64,000 nucleotides of DNA from Chitinophaga tropicalis (GCF_009758205.1 NZ_WRXN01000012.1:216974-280973), one strand, 5' to 3'. Positions 18,498 through 26,391 are shown, counted from the stretch's first letter. Notes: generated from the letters alone by a model not told the origin. Translations and numbers: made by a program.

Positions 18498-18526
18498 GGC
18501 GCCTTCAGATCGAAGGCGCCTTTATT
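18498..18526 (+). terminator. Intrinsic terminator after the hairpin array
   Basis: GGCGCCTTC (18498-18506) pairs perfectly with GAAGGCGCC (18512-18520) around a five-base loop and is followed by TTTATTTT. It would end any transcript that runs through the hairpin array, and separates the array from the next gene. Confidence 0.8.
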
Positions 18527-18568
18527 TTAGGGACAACGATATATTTCTTTATAGATATTTAAATAACT

Positions 18569-19243
18569 ATGCAACTAACGAGGACAACAATCCAAAACAG
18601 GGTTAATGAAGTAGTAGCCGGGATCTTAATTGATCATGACTTCCTGATAAAACGGGAAGAAGGTACTCAGATATTTAAGTGCGTAAAGAGAAGTAGATCA
18701 GGGTATGACTATACCACCTTACCCAGCATTCGTTATCACAGTGACCTGTTTACTTTTAATCTTACATTATTTAAGCGTATAGATGCTGTTGAGCAGGTAT
18801 GGCAGGACCTGGCGCCTCTGGTCAATGTTCATTACCAGGATACGGAGAACCCTGCTACATTTCATGTTGGCGGTGATTCATTACAATTTCCCTATACAGA
18901 ACACGCTCTTAATGATGTGCAGGACATCCTGACAGATCTATTGACCAGCCATCTGTTACCTGATCTGGCAACATTCAGTGACATAAAAAAACTGGATGCT
19001 TTTATCAATACCTCTTTTCCCTATAATGAAAATGTGCATTCCATGCTGGGTATTGAGGGTTTAATATTCAAACGGATAGCTATTGCCAGGCTTGCAGGTA
19101 ATCCGAACTTTGAGGACCTGTGCAATTTTATCAGGAATAGTTTTGATTGGTACAGGGAGTATGCTAAAAATGACGGGCTGGAATACTTTGCCAATTATCC
19201 GGTTGTTTTTGAGAAAGTATATGAGCGGTTGAAAAATAAATGA
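18569..19243 (+). CDS. Uncharacterised 224-residue soluble protein
   Basis: I do not recognise this family. The protein has no signal peptide and no TM helix. It begins MQLTRTTIQNRVNEVV and continues with a region rich in aromatic residues and His (YHSDLFTFNLTLFKR), then helical segments in the second half (LNDVQDILTDLL; IEGLIFKRIAIARLAG; LCNFIRNSFDWYREY). The opening, a short helix followed by an F/Y-rich beta region with charged residues, is reminiscent of small immunity or DUF4304-like proteins, but this is only an impression. It is monocistronic, between the hairpin-array terminator and a perfect 40-bp palindrome. Base composition is somewhat more AT-rich than its neighbours. Confidence 0.7.
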   Translation: MQLTRTTIQNRVNEVVAGILIDHDFLIKREEGTQIFKCVKRSRSGYDYTTLPSIRYHSDLFTFNLTLFKRIDAVEQVWQDLAPLVNVHYQDTENPATFHVGGDSLQFPYTEHALNDVQDILTDLLTSHLLPDLATFSDIKKLDAFINTSFPYNENVHSMLGIEGLIFKRIAIARLAGNPNFEDLCNFIRNSFDWYREYAKNDGLEYFANYPVVFEKVYERLKNK

Positions 19244-19281
19244 CTTTATAATTTATCATTTGGCTTATTGGTTACCAAATT

Positions 19282-19321
19282 AAGTTAATGATTGATGATG
19301 GCCATCATCAATCATTAACTT
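19282..19321. terminator. Perfect 40-bp palindrome, probable bidirectional terminator
   Basis: AAGTTAATGATTGATGATGG at 19282-19301 is followed directly by its exact reverse complement at 19302-19321, with no spacer. TTT follows on the plus side. It lies between two converging genes, which favours a shared terminator. The absence of a loop and the length are unusual. Confidence 0.65.
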
Positions 19322-19346
19322 TTATAGTACAGATAGCAGTATCCCG

Positions 19347-20318
19347 TCACACCAGCCCCTTCCTCTCCAGATCTTCCTTCATTTCCAGGAAAGCTGCAGA
19401 CTCCTGCCCTGCCTTGCTTTCATTTGTAATACCTCTGGTTGTTGTATTACCTTTACTATTCTTCACAGCCTCCACCTCTCTGCCGGTTTTCGTTCCGGCA
19501 TTATTTTCATTCATTTTAAATCCCAGGTAAGCCGAAGCGCTTATCCCCATTAATGTCAGCTGCCAGTCCTCAAAGTCCAGGAAGGGAAACAGCTCATTAT
19601 GAATATTCTTAATAAACGCCACAACGAAAGCAATTCCGAAAATAATAGTGAACACTATAGACTGGAACCGGTGTATACTTATTCCACCATCGTCCGAAAG
19701 AATATCTATCAATAGACCTTTGGCTGGTCCAACATCCTGGTGCCTGACAGGAACGGCATCCTTATTGGCTTCTGTCTGGGAATTATCAATGACCTTTCCA
19801 AACAGGGCTACTGCCAGCCCCCCCCCCAACAGGATAGCAATAGTAGAAGTAAATGCCGGCAATATACCGGTATAGATATAAAAGGCCAGGAAACAGGAAA
19901 GTATGATACTGGTCCACCATAGCAACTGTACCTTGGCATAGCTGAAAGGCCTTTCTTTTTCCGGTCTTAAAGCGCTGGTCTGAGGGTCATAGCTCAGGTC
20001 CCGGCAAAGGGGAGTACGGAACAGTAACCATAATCCCGGTCCTGCTACCAGTAAGAATCCTATTATCAAGCCCCAGCGGGGAGAAGCCGCTTTATTCTCA
20101 TACAGTTTCTTTGTGTGCTCCTGCTGGGCTTTCAGCGTTTTGAGCAAGGCTGTGGAAGCTTTCTGAGCAGTGGTGTCTGTCTTTTTATTGGTAGTATCTT
20201 TCATTTTCTTATTAGTAGTGGAGTCTGTTGCTGCTTTAGTGGTACTATCCTGTGCCAGGTTATCTGCAAATACTCTTCCCGAGAAAAACAGCATCAGTAT
20301 AACGAGAGCATATTTCAT
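19347..20318 (-). CDS. Multi-pass membrane protein of unknown function
   Basis: The 323-residue protein has a signal-like N-terminus (1-18, ending VFAD), a low-complexity Thr/Lys/Asp linker (22-55, repeated DSTT and DTTNKK), then five hydrophobic segments at about 82-100, 132-150, 156-176, 217-238 and 253-268. The stretch IHRFQSIVFTIIFGIAFV with LTLMGISASAYLGFKMNE at 215-271 matches a pattern I recall from a widespread family of uncharacterised bacterial membrane proteins (HRFQ, then LMGIS-x-x-YLGFK). It lies downstream of the 468-residue exported protein on the same strand with a 99-base gap, so the two are probably one operon. No function is known to me. Confidence 0.75.
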   Translation of the reverse strand: MKYALVILMLFFSGRVFADNLAQDSTTKAATDSTTNKKMKDTTNKKTDTTAQKASTALLKTLKAQQEHTKKLYENKAASPRWGLIIGFLLVAGPGLWLLFRTPLCRDLSYDPQTSALRPEKERPFSYAKVQLLWWTSIILSCFLAFYIYTGILPAFTSTIAILLGGGLAVALFGKVIDNSQTEANKDAVPVRHQDVGPAKGLLIDILSDDGGISIHRFQSIVFTIIFGIAFVVAFIKNIHNELFPFLDFEDWQLTLMGISASAYLGFKMNENNAGTKTGREVEAVKNSKGNTTTRGITNESKAGQESAAFLEMKEDLERKGLV

Positions 20319-20388
20319 GATTATGGATTTAGCTATTGTAAATTAAATTCCCGGAGGGAGCCAGTCAATACCAACTGGTTTGTATATT

Positions 20389-20411
20389 CCGGGAGGCGTA
20401 TTACCTCCCGG
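20389..20411 (-). repeat. Intercistronic hairpin between two envelope genes
   Basis: CCGGGAGG (20389-20396) and CCTCCCGG (20404-20411) pair around a seven-base loop. A second small hairpin, CCAGT/ACTGG, is at about 20361-20378. Neither has a T tract on the minus strand, so these may be processing or stability elements rather than terminators. Confidence 0.5.
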
Positions 20412-20417
20412 GCCCCT

Positions 20418-21824
20418 TTAATTGATGAAGCTATAATTCAATGAAATGAACCATCCCGGCCGGATCACGTCCCGGGTAACCGTACCGGGATTAGTGACAT
20501 ATTTGCGGTCGGTTGAATATGCTGAAGACAAACGGCTTACAAAACCACCTATTACACCTCCGGTTATCATCAGCCTGTTCTTGTCTCCTGTTATGAAAGA
20601 TGCTCCCAATAAGATCCTGGGCTTGGGTTTATCAGCCACAGACATTCCTGCTCCGAAGGCTACGCCCAGGTAATTGCATTTTTCTTTTGTCAGGTTCCAG
20701 CCGGTATAAGCCAGGGCATTGATGCCAAATTCAGCTTTCCCGGAATGTTTTTCTTTCATAACAGAAAAAGAGGAATCTTCATTTTCTTTCGTGGCATATG
20801 TTTCGTTGAAAAGGCCGCCGGTGTAAATGCCGGCACTTACACCCCATACCTGTCTCGGTACCCAGGGCAGGAAAAATGTGGTTTTGTAAGGCGGCAGTCC
20901 CAGGCTGTCTGCTCTTGGCTTAAATTCGATGGTGATCTTTTTCCGGTCGTCAAACAGGTAAAGCGGTAGTGAGGTATAACAGCCTGTTGAAGAAAGCTGC
21001 AGCTGTTTTAGTTGGGTGATGAGCTTATCCTGAGCCTGCAGGCTGACATTAGATTGTGCAGCTGTCAAAGCTGTGGTCATCCGTGCATATGAGCCCCTGA
21101 TCAGGGTATCATTCAATTTCAGTCCTGCATCCTTTTGCATAGCTGTATAGTGGGGAGTGACTTTTTTAATGTAGTTGAAGGCATCTTCTTCAATAGCATG
21201 TTGCTTGTTAATCAACTGTTTCCTGAGATCCTCCATCTTCCGCTCAATGTCGGCAATCGTCTTTTCGGATGCTATCTCTCCTTCTGCGCAACTGATAACC
21301 GGTTCCATTTTAATCCGGAATTTGCGCTGGAGGTTATACAATAAGTCCTCTGCATCCTGGTTGATCTTATCTATCTCGCGTTTTTGTTGCAGGATAGCGT
21401 CTATTTCATCGGATTGGATTTCCAATACAGTAGGGGTAGTCTTCTTCTTTCCGCCTACTGCTGCTACAAGTGCCTTCCCTCCCGCCAGAGCAGGTACAAC
21501 ACTTACAGCAGAGGAAAGGTTTGCTACCAGGTCTGCCAGGTTGTTGTTGTTCAGAAAGTTTGAAAGTAATGTTCCGTTATTGGGTGGTATAATATCCAGC
21601 GTATCAATATCTACTACAGATAATTTATACAGGTTAGGGTTATAATTGATAACCCTGAGCTGTACCGCATCACGCTTATTCAACTTCCTGGTGGAAAAGT
21701 CAATCTGCTTTGTTTTAAAATCAACGGTGACAGTAGAATTCTGCGAAAAACCGTCCTGTGGCAGCAGAGAAAGTGAGAGTGCCAGCAAACAAAGGCTTCT
21801 TAAGTAAATAGTGTACATGATCAT
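20418..21824 (-). CDS. Exported protein with central coiled region and C-terminal beta domain, unknown
   Basis: This 468-residue protein has a signal peptide (about 3-27, ending DGFSQN); Met3 is an equally good start. An N-terminal beta region (TVDFKTKQIDFSTRKLNKRD) is followed by helical, charged segments (about 130-290, with KREIDKINQDAEDLLYNLQR likely coiled). The C-terminal third is rich in alternating aromatic and Gly strands (WGVSAGIYTGGLFNE, GINALAYTGW, LGVAFGAGMSV) and ends in NYSFIN, as in outer-membrane barrel proteins. It is probably in the outer membrane or periplasm. It pairs with the downstream five-TM protein. I do not recognise the family. Confidence 0.75.
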   Translation of the reverse strand: MIMYTIYLRSLCLLALSLSLLPQDGFSQNSTVTVDFKTKQIDFSTRKLNKRDAVQLRVINYNPNLYKLSVVDIDTLDIIPPNNGTLLSNFLNNNNLADLVANLSSAVSVVPALAGGKALVAAVGGKKKTTPTVLEIQSDEIDAILQQKREIDKINQDAEDLLYNLQRKFRIKMEPVISCAEGEIASEKTIADIERKMEDLRKQLINKQHAIEEDAFNYIKKVTPHYTAMQKDAGLKLNDTLIRGSYARMTTALTAAQSNVSLQAQDKLITQLKQLQLSSTGCYTSLPLYLFDDRKKITIEFKPRADSLGLPPYKTTFFLPWVPRQVWGVSAGIYTGGLFNETYATKENEDSSFSVMKEKHSGKAEFGINALAYTGWNLTKEKCNYLGVAFGAGMSVADKPKPRILLGASFITGDKNRLMITGGVIGGFVSRLSSAYSTDRKYVTNPGTVTRDVIRPGWFISLNYSFIN

Positions 21825-22021
21825 TGGGATTAATAGTTGAAGAAATGAATGACGGTATAAAGTTCAGTTGTTTGTTTCTGGGGGACAACGGGGAAATTGT
21901 CAGAGGGGGCCGGTTTTTTTCCCGTATTTGAGGGGGATGGTTAGATGTTGGCTGAATTTTGTCTTTTGAGGAAATACGTAAAAGCAGTTTGTAAAAGTAT
22001 ATCAAAGCAAGCTGCCCCGAG

Positions 22022-23098
22022 TCAGACTATTCGTGTTTTAATATAATATTTCTTCCGTAACCAGAACGCTACATTTACAAGCAGGATCAGAGCAGGCACC
22101 TCTACTAATGGCCCAATCACACCAGCAAAGGCTTGTCCTGAATTAATACCAAATACTCCGATAGCTACAGCTATGGCCAGTTCAAAGTTGTTCCCGGCAG
22201 CGGTAAAGGAGATAGCAGCATTTTGTGAATAATCCGCCCCAAGGGCCTTTCCCATGAGGAAGCTTGCCAGGAACATAATGGCAAAATATATTACCAGGGG
22301 CAGGGCAATCCGTAGTACATCAAAGGGTATTTGTACTATCAATCCACCCTTCAGACTGAACATTACGATTATAGTAAAGAGAAGTGCTATTAAGGTAACA
22401 GGAGAAATAAAAGGGATGAATTTCTCCTGATACCATTGTTCCCCTTTCAGGTTTAGCAATATATACCGGCTGATAATTCCAGCGGCAAAAGGGATACCTA
22501 AGTAGATAGCAACACTTTCTGCTATCTGGCCGATCGTTATGTTGACAGACAACCCTTTATAACCAAAAAAAGGTGGCAAAATAGTAATGAAAACGTAGGC
22601 ATAAATACTGTATAACAATACCTGGAATATGCTATTTAAAGCAACTAATCCCGCTGCGTATTCCCTGTTACCGTCTGCCAGCTCGTTCCATACAATCACC
22701 ATAGCAATACAACGCGCAAGACCTATTAGGATCAGCCCTACCATGTATTCGGGATAGCCATGCAGGAACAAGAGCGCCAAAAGGAACATCAGTACAGGCC
22801 CTATTACCCAGTTGAGCAACAGGGATACACCTAATATCTTTGCATCTTTAAAGACCTTTCCCATCTGTTCATAACGCACTTTTGCCAAAGGCGGATACAT
22901 CATGAGGATTAATCCTACTGCTAACGGAACATTGGTGGTACCAGATGAAAAAGAGTTAATGAATGTTGATATACCAGGTATGATATAGCCAATAGCCACA
23001 CCGATCGCCATCGCAAGAAATATCCACAGCGTGAGGTAACGGTCTAAAAAGCTGAGGCGCTTTCTTTCTATAACAGGATTACAGTTGCCTGCGCTCAT
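22022..23098 (-). CDS. acr3: Arsenite efflux transporter, ACR3 family
   Basis: The 358-residue protein has about ten TM helices with the ACR3 signature: LDRYLTLWIFLAMAIG at the start, LARCIAMVIVWNELADG (Cys130, matching the essential Cys of characterised ACR3 proteins) and a C-terminal GPLVEVPALI with the conserved Glu. It exports arsenite, the product of ArsC, using the proton gradient. It is the last gene of the ars operon, its start only 2 nt after the arsC stop. A gap of about 200 bases separates it from the 468-residue gene. Named arsB in some genomes, but the family is ACR3 rather than ArsB. Confidence 0.96.
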   Translation of the reverse strand: MSAGNCNPVIERKRLSFLDRYLTLWIFLAMAIGVAIGYIIPGISTFINSFSSGTTNVPLAVGLILMMYPPLAKVRYEQMGKVFKDAKILGVSLLLNWVIGPVLMFLLALLFLHGYPEYMVGLILIGLARCIAMVIVWNELADGNREYAAGLVALNSIFQVLLYSIYAYVFITILPPFFGYKGLSVNITIGQIAESVAIYLGIPFAAGIISRYILLNLKGEQWYQEKFIPFISPVTLIALLFTIIVMFSLKGGLIVQIPFDVLRIALPLVIYFAIMFLASFLMGKALGADYSQNAAISFTAAGNNFELAIAVAIGVFGINSGQAFAGVIGPLVEVPALILLVNVAFWLRKKYYIKTRIV

Positions 23099-23100
23099 AA

Positions 23101-23517
23101 TCAGGAAATGTGATGAAGAATGAAATTACTACTATATTGCCTGATCATCTCACGTACCACCCTGAACTGATCCATAATTTCTGGTTCTGTGCCTGTGGCT
23201 TTTGCCGGGTCCGGGAAGTTATAATGAAACTTCTGAGCCGTAGTAGGGAAATACGGACAACGTTCTTTAGCATTGTCACAAACGGTGATCACGTAGTCAA
23301 AGTCAATACCACGATATTCGTCAATATGATTGGAAGTATGACCTGAAATATCGATACCATCTTCCTTCATGATAGCGATAGCACGGGGATTTACGCCATG
23401 TGTTTCAACCCCTGCGCTATACACTTCAGCTTTTCCTGCTGCGAAATGTCTTAAATAGCCTTCAGCTATCTGGCTGCGGCAACTGTTGCCTGTACAAAGT
23501 ACCAATATCTTTTTCAT
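23101..23517 (-). CDS. arsC: Arsenate reductase, thioredoxin-coupled LMW-PTP type
   Basis: The 138-residue protein carries the P-loop CTGNSCRS (Cys8 to Arg14), the redox pair Cys80 and Cys87 in ITVCDNAKERCPYF, and the catalytic Asp103 in FPDPA. The three Cys positions have the same spacing as Cys10/82/89 of the pI258 ArsC, so this is the thioredoxin-dependent class that reduces arsenate to arsenite. It sits between arsM and acr3 with 25 and 2 nt gaps, consistent with translation coupling to the exporter that removes its product. Confidence 0.96.
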   Translation of the reverse strand: MKKILVLCTGNSCRSQIAEGYLRHFAAGKAEVYSAGVETHGVNPRAIAIMKEDGIDISGHTSNHIDEYRGIDFDYVITVCDNAKERCPYFPTTAQKFHYNFPDPAKATGTEPEIMDQFRVVREMIRQYSSNFILHHIS

Positions 23518-23542
23518 ATCAACTTTTGAGTGTGTCTGATTT

Positions 23543-24385
23543 TTAATCGCAACAACCGGGTGCGCAACAAGCTGATGCCTGTGGTTTTTCAGCGTAAACG
23601 GTAATACTATAGATCCCTGTATTGCTGTTCCTGAACTGGCTTATTTCATTCTGTGGCAGGTAGTTTGACAGAATATCGTCCGGTATAAAAATGGCTTTCT
23701 CTTTCTGTAAAGTGATATTGACAAATCCGTTACTGTTTATCAGCTCCAGGTATGATTTTTTCTGAATGGCGCCAGATACACAGCCTGCATACATTTCCGC
23801 AGCCTGCTGAATGATAGGAGGCAGATCTCCTTCCAGTACGATATCCGAAATACTGAAATGCCCACCGGGTTTCAATACCCGGAAAACCTCTTTGAGAACA
23901 CCATCTTTATTGGGTACCAGGTTTAATACACAGTTGCTTACTATCACATCTGCAACATTAGCCGTTACAGGCATCTTTTCAATATCTCCCTGCCGGAATT
24001 CGACGTTGTTATAATTTAACTTTTCTGCATTGGCACGAGCTTTTTCAATCATAGCAGGGGTAAAGTCTATACCAATGACCTTTCCTGTCTCCCCTGTTTC
24101 CTGACGGGCAATGAAACAGTCATTGCCAGCACCGGAGCCCAGGTCTATTACGGTGTCTCCCTTTTTAATCCGGGCAAACTGAGTAGGCAGGCCACAACCT
24201 AATCCGAGATCAGCGTCAGGGTTATAGCCTTCCATCTTTGAATAATCTTCACTCATAATGTTATACACCTCTGCTGAGCAGCAGCCGGAACCACAGCAGG
24301 AAGCCTGGTTGGTTTCTTTGTCCTGTAAAGCAATTTCACTGTATTTCTGTTTTACAAGTTCTTTCAGTTCCTGATCGGTAGACAT
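23543..24385 (-). CDS. arsM: Arsenite S-adenosylmethionine methyltransferase
   Basis: This 280-residue class I methyltransferase has the SAM motif DLGSGAGND (81-89) and acidic VIGIDFTP. Three Cys that bind arsenic are at Cys64 (LGLGCGLP), Cys152 (SNCVLNL) and Cys202 (YAGCVSGA). It adds methyl groups to arsenite, forming methylated and volatile species. Extra Cys pairs are present near the N-terminus (Cys30/31, Cys35/36) and at the very end (ACCAPGCCD); both are frequent in bacterial ArsM. A palindromic candidate ArsR operator lies between this gene and arsR, so arsM-arsC-acr3 may have its own regulated promoter. Confidence 0.95.
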   Translation of the reverse strand: MSTDQELKELVKQKYSEIALQDKETNQASCCGSGCCSAEVYNIMSEDYSKMEGYNPDADLGLGCGLPTQFARIKKGDTVIDLGSGAGNDCFIARQETGETGKVIGIDFTPAMIEKARANAEKLNYNNVEFRQGDIEKMPVTANVADVIVSNCVLNLVPNKDGVLKEVFRVLKPGGHFSISDIVLEGDLPPIIQQAAEMYAGCVSGAIQKKSYLELINSNGFVNITLQKEKAIFIPDDILSNYLPQNEISQFRNSNTGIYSITVYAEKPQASACCAPGCCD

Positions 24386-24407
24386 AAAAGAGAGTTTTAA
24401 TTATTAA

Positions 24408-24423
24408 ATCGCAATATTGCGAT
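24408..24423. promoter_or_regulatory. Candidate ArsR operator between arsR and arsM
   Basis: ATCGCAATATTGCGAT is a perfect 16-bp palindrome in the 56-base gap between arsR and arsM. It matches the sequence upstream of arsR with one difference. ArsR repressors bind such AT-centred dyads and leave when arsenite binds. Confidence 0.7.
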
Positions 24424-24441
24424 ATATTAAAGCAAAAAAAA

Positions 24442-24771
24442 TCAACAACAGTTGTTATCGATAGTTACATTTTTAAAGAAGCTGTTGAACAGTTCTTTAT
24501 ACTTCAGCCATACTTTAGGATCGATACAATAACAAACGCTCGGCCCATCAATTGTTCCCTGAATAATACCGGCATTCTTCAATTCTTTAAGATGTTGGGA
24601 GGTTGTTGCCTGGGCCAGTCCCAGTTCATCGACAATATCCCCGCATACACAGGCATTTTTCTTAACCAGGTACTGCAATATTGCAATCCGGGCAGGGTGA
24701 GCCAGCGCCTTAGCCATTGAAGCCAGTTCATTCTGTTGTTCTGTAAATAGTTCAGTTTTTGTAGCTCCCAT
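24442..24771 (-). CDS. arsR: ArsR/SmtB-family arsenic-responsive repressor
   Basis: The 109-residue winged-helix protein has the HPARIAILQYL opening and the recognition helix region LGLAQATTSQHLKELKNAGI. It has the metal-binding ACVCGD motif (Cys41, Cys43) in the position of the ArsR ELCVCDL site. Further Cys at 80 and 82 and a terminal CysCys pair (108-109) could add ligands. It represses the operon in the absence of arsenite or antimonite. It is the first gene of arsR-arsM-arsC-acr3, and two palindromes related to the intergenic site lie just upstream, consistent with autoregulation. Confidence 0.95.
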   Translation of the reverse strand: MGATKTELFTEQQNELASMAKALAHPARIAILQYLVKKNACVCGDIVDELGLAQATTSQHLKELKNAGIIQGTIDGPSVCYCIDPKVWLKYKELFNSFFKNVTIDNNCC

Positions 24772-24784
24772 ACCTTAAATTCCC

Positions 24785-24800
24785 ATCGCAATATTACGAT
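24785..24800. promoter_or_regulatory. Candidate ArsR operator at the arsR promoter
   Basis: ATCGCAATATTACGAT differs at one base from the perfect palindrome at 24408-24423 and lies 14 bases upstream of the arsR start codon, so repressor binding would block transcription of the whole operon. Confidence 0.65.
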
Positions 24801-24862
24801 ATATAATTCAATCTCAAAAAAAACACTTCAAATTTCTTAAAATATTTTCCTGCTTTTTGGAA

Positions 24863-24883
24863 GGTATCGCAAAATGCGATACC
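24863..24883. promoter_or_regulatory. Third candidate ArsR-like dyad
   Basis: GGTATCGCA and TGCGATACC form a perfect 9-bp dyad around AAA. The inner ATCGCA/TGCGAT half-sites match the other two sites, with a centre one base shorter. It lies about 90 bases upstream of arsR. Confidence 0.5.
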
Positions 24884-24960
24884 AGGTTTGCCACCAGGAT
24901 CACTTCTTTTAATACTTTTCTCATAATATTATTAAACAACGATTTCTTCCTGTAGCTATA

Positions 24961-24987
24961 AAAAGAAAAAGACCGAAACCGGCCTTT
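24961..24987 (-). terminator. Intrinsic terminator after the 86-residue gene
   Basis: On the minus strand AAAGGCCG and CGGTCTTT pair (one G-T) around GTTT, leading into a T-rich tract. It follows the stop codon directly and ends the short unit that starts with the leader at 25430. Confidence 0.7.
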
Positions 24988-24991
24988 AATT

Positions 24992-25252
24992 CTATGCGAG
25001 TACGTATGGCATATAAATTTTCATTACCGCTTCTGCCATCTGCGTCATCAACTTACAGAAGAAAATAGCATCTGCCCGTTCTTCTGTAGTCCAGCTATCT
25101 GCCTGTGGGCTGGTCATAGCTGTATCAACGATCTCCTGCATAACTCTTCTCACATCTTCAATATCATCATAACATGACAAAAACTGATTAATTAAATTGA
25201 TGGGAGGTTGTGAAGCGTAAGTGGTGTTACTAAACAATTTTACTGTAGACAT
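24992..25252 (-). CDS. Small uncharacterised protein (86 residues)
   Basis: I take ATG 25252 (MSTVKLFSN) as start; an upstream in-frame ATG at 25276 would lie inside the terminator T tract of the leader. The protein is acidic and helical (NLINQFLSCYDDIEDVRRVMQEIV, then TTEERADAIFFCKLMTQMAEAVMKIY), with no signal peptide or TM segment. I do not recognise it. It is flanked by its own terminator downstream and by the structured leader with an exact-consensus promoter upstream, which makes it likely to be a real and regulated gene. A regulatory or adaptor role would fit its size but is not supported by any motif. Confidence 0.65.
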   Translation of the reverse strand: MSTVKLFSNTTYASQPPINLINQFLSCYDDIEDVRRVMQEIVDTAMTSPQADSWTTEERADAIFFCKLMTQMAEAVMKIYMPYVLA

Positions 25253-25274
25253 ACTGACAATTTTTTTGGTTAAC

Positions 25275-25430
25275 AAAAAACGTGGGATCCCTTGCCGCCT
25301 ACAAAGAACCCGTTGAAAGAAGGGATGACACGACGGACAAGGACCCCACGCAATACATTGCCTTGAGTATATCCATTACAGTGCTTGTCTGAACTCTTTC
25401 AACTTTTCTTTGTAGCGACTGTTTTGATAA
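25275..25430 (-). ncRNA. Candidate structured small RNA or attenuator leader
   Basis: Read on the minus strand, CGTGGGGTCCTTG (from 25350) pairs with CAAGGGATCCCACG (to 25281) and is followed by six T (25280-25275), a strong intrinsic terminator. The one mismatch seen on the plus strand becomes a G-U pair on the minus strand, supporting this direction. A second long pairing joins the 5' part of the transcript (TACAAAGAA and GTTGAAAGA within 25414-25395) with the terminator loop (TCTTTCAAC and TTCTTTGTA within 25320-25300), 9 + 9 bp. This can form a pseudoknot with the terminator or compete with it. A consensus promoter lies directly upstream. The 86-residue gene starts 22 bases after the T tract. 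Confidence 0.6.
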
Positions 25431-25432
25431 AA

Positions 25433-25464
25433 CAAAAATAACACCCCTGTTTTATCCAATCAAA
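25433..25464 (-). promoter_or_regulatory. Bacteroidota consensus promoter for the structured leader
   Basis: On the minus strand TTTG (25464-25461) is followed after 20 bases by TATTTTTG (25440-25433), an exact match to the Bacteroidota pattern TTTG-N20-TAnnTTTG. Transcription should start near 25427-25430, just ahead of the paired elements of the leader. Confidence 0.7.
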
Positions 25465-25549
25465 CACCATTCTGTTCAATCTGTATATTTTGTTCAGCCT
25501 GTTCACACAACTTTTATTACTTTTAACCTGCAAATATTATCATTATTGA

Positions 25550-26251
25550 ATGAACCCAACAGTGAAATACAAAGGAACCTATACAGATAGCCTTGGCCCC
25601 GCAGAAGTTACAATTGAAAATGATTTTAAGACCCTGCATGTTGATATTGACGGTGTAAGATTTTCCGGCTCAGAATTTTCAGACCTGGCAATAGTTGACA
25701 AAGCAAACCATCCCCAAAAACAACTTGAAAGATTTTCGTTCTATCCAATACCAGTTTATAACACAGATACGATCCAGGAAACATTATGCAACTGTTCTTT
25801 TGAGTTTTCTATAAACCAGGTACTTATTGACAGAAGGAAGAATACAGATATCGATGCCAGGCTTTCAGTTAACTATTCATTAGGCAAAGCACGGCCTCAA
25901 CCTCAGAGTGGAATTGAATCTGAAAAAGTACAACTGACCCTATTTATAAATGAATGGCAATTCTCAGGCGAAGGAGATTTTTTCGAAGTGGCCTTTGATC
26001 AGATCAAAGCGCAGCTAACAGACAGGTATAGCTTTAAGAATTGTTATGGTTGTTTGTACGGCGATTATTCATACATAGGACAAAGTAGCTTTGGAACAAT
26101 GCAATGTTATGTAAATCAAAAAGAGGCATATCTTAAAGTGAACAGCAAAGACGATTATATGGATTTACCAGCAGATTACAGGCAGGTACAGGAAATATAC
26201 TGTTGTGATAAATTTGAAATAAGGAAACCAGGAACCGGTTACCGTGGCTGA
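25550..26251 (+). CDS. Uncharacterised 233-residue protein
   Basis: The protein is soluble and mostly beta, beginning YKGTYTDSLGPAEVTIENDFKT. The C-terminal half has a Cys-containing signature NCYGCLYGDYS, GSFGTMQCY-like SSFGTMQCY, and an end reading EIRKPGTGYRG. I have seen this C-terminal pattern in a family of hypothetical proteins (I believe DUF6304, not certain) that often look like immunity or contact-system accessory proteins. No toxin is adjacent. Composition is more AT-rich than the surrounding genes, so transfer is possible. It is a single-gene unit, divergent from the structured leader. Confidence 0.65.
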   Translation: MNPTVKYKGTYTDSLGPAEVTIENDFKTLHVDIDGVRFSGSEFSDLAIVDKANHPQKQLERFSFYPIPVYNTDTIQETLCNCSFEFSINQVLIDRRKNTDIDARLSVNYSLGKARPQPQSGIESEKVQLTLFINEWQFSGEGDFFEVAFDQIKAQLTDRYSFKNCYGCLYGDYSYIGQSSFGTMQCYVNQKEAYLKVNSKDDYMDLPADYRQVQEIYCCDKFEIRKPGTGYRG

Positions 26252-26347
26252 TATTTATACACTGCTCATATCTGGAGAAAGCCCTCCTGCTAAAACAGTA
26301 ACTTGCCTTCAGTAAAATTAAATTCAAACTGATGCACCACCGTTTTC

Positions 26348-26368
26348 TCCAATAATTGGAAAATTTCC
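26348..26368. promoter_or_regulatory. Overlapping palindromes upstream of the NtrC-type regulator
   Basis: TCCAATAATTGGA (26348-26360) and GGAAAATTTCC (26358-26368) are both perfect odd-length dyads that share three bases, ending 23 bases before the start codon. They could be an autoregulatory site. Confidence 0.4.
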
Positions 26369-26391
26369 TAAATTAACATAAAATTCCATGA

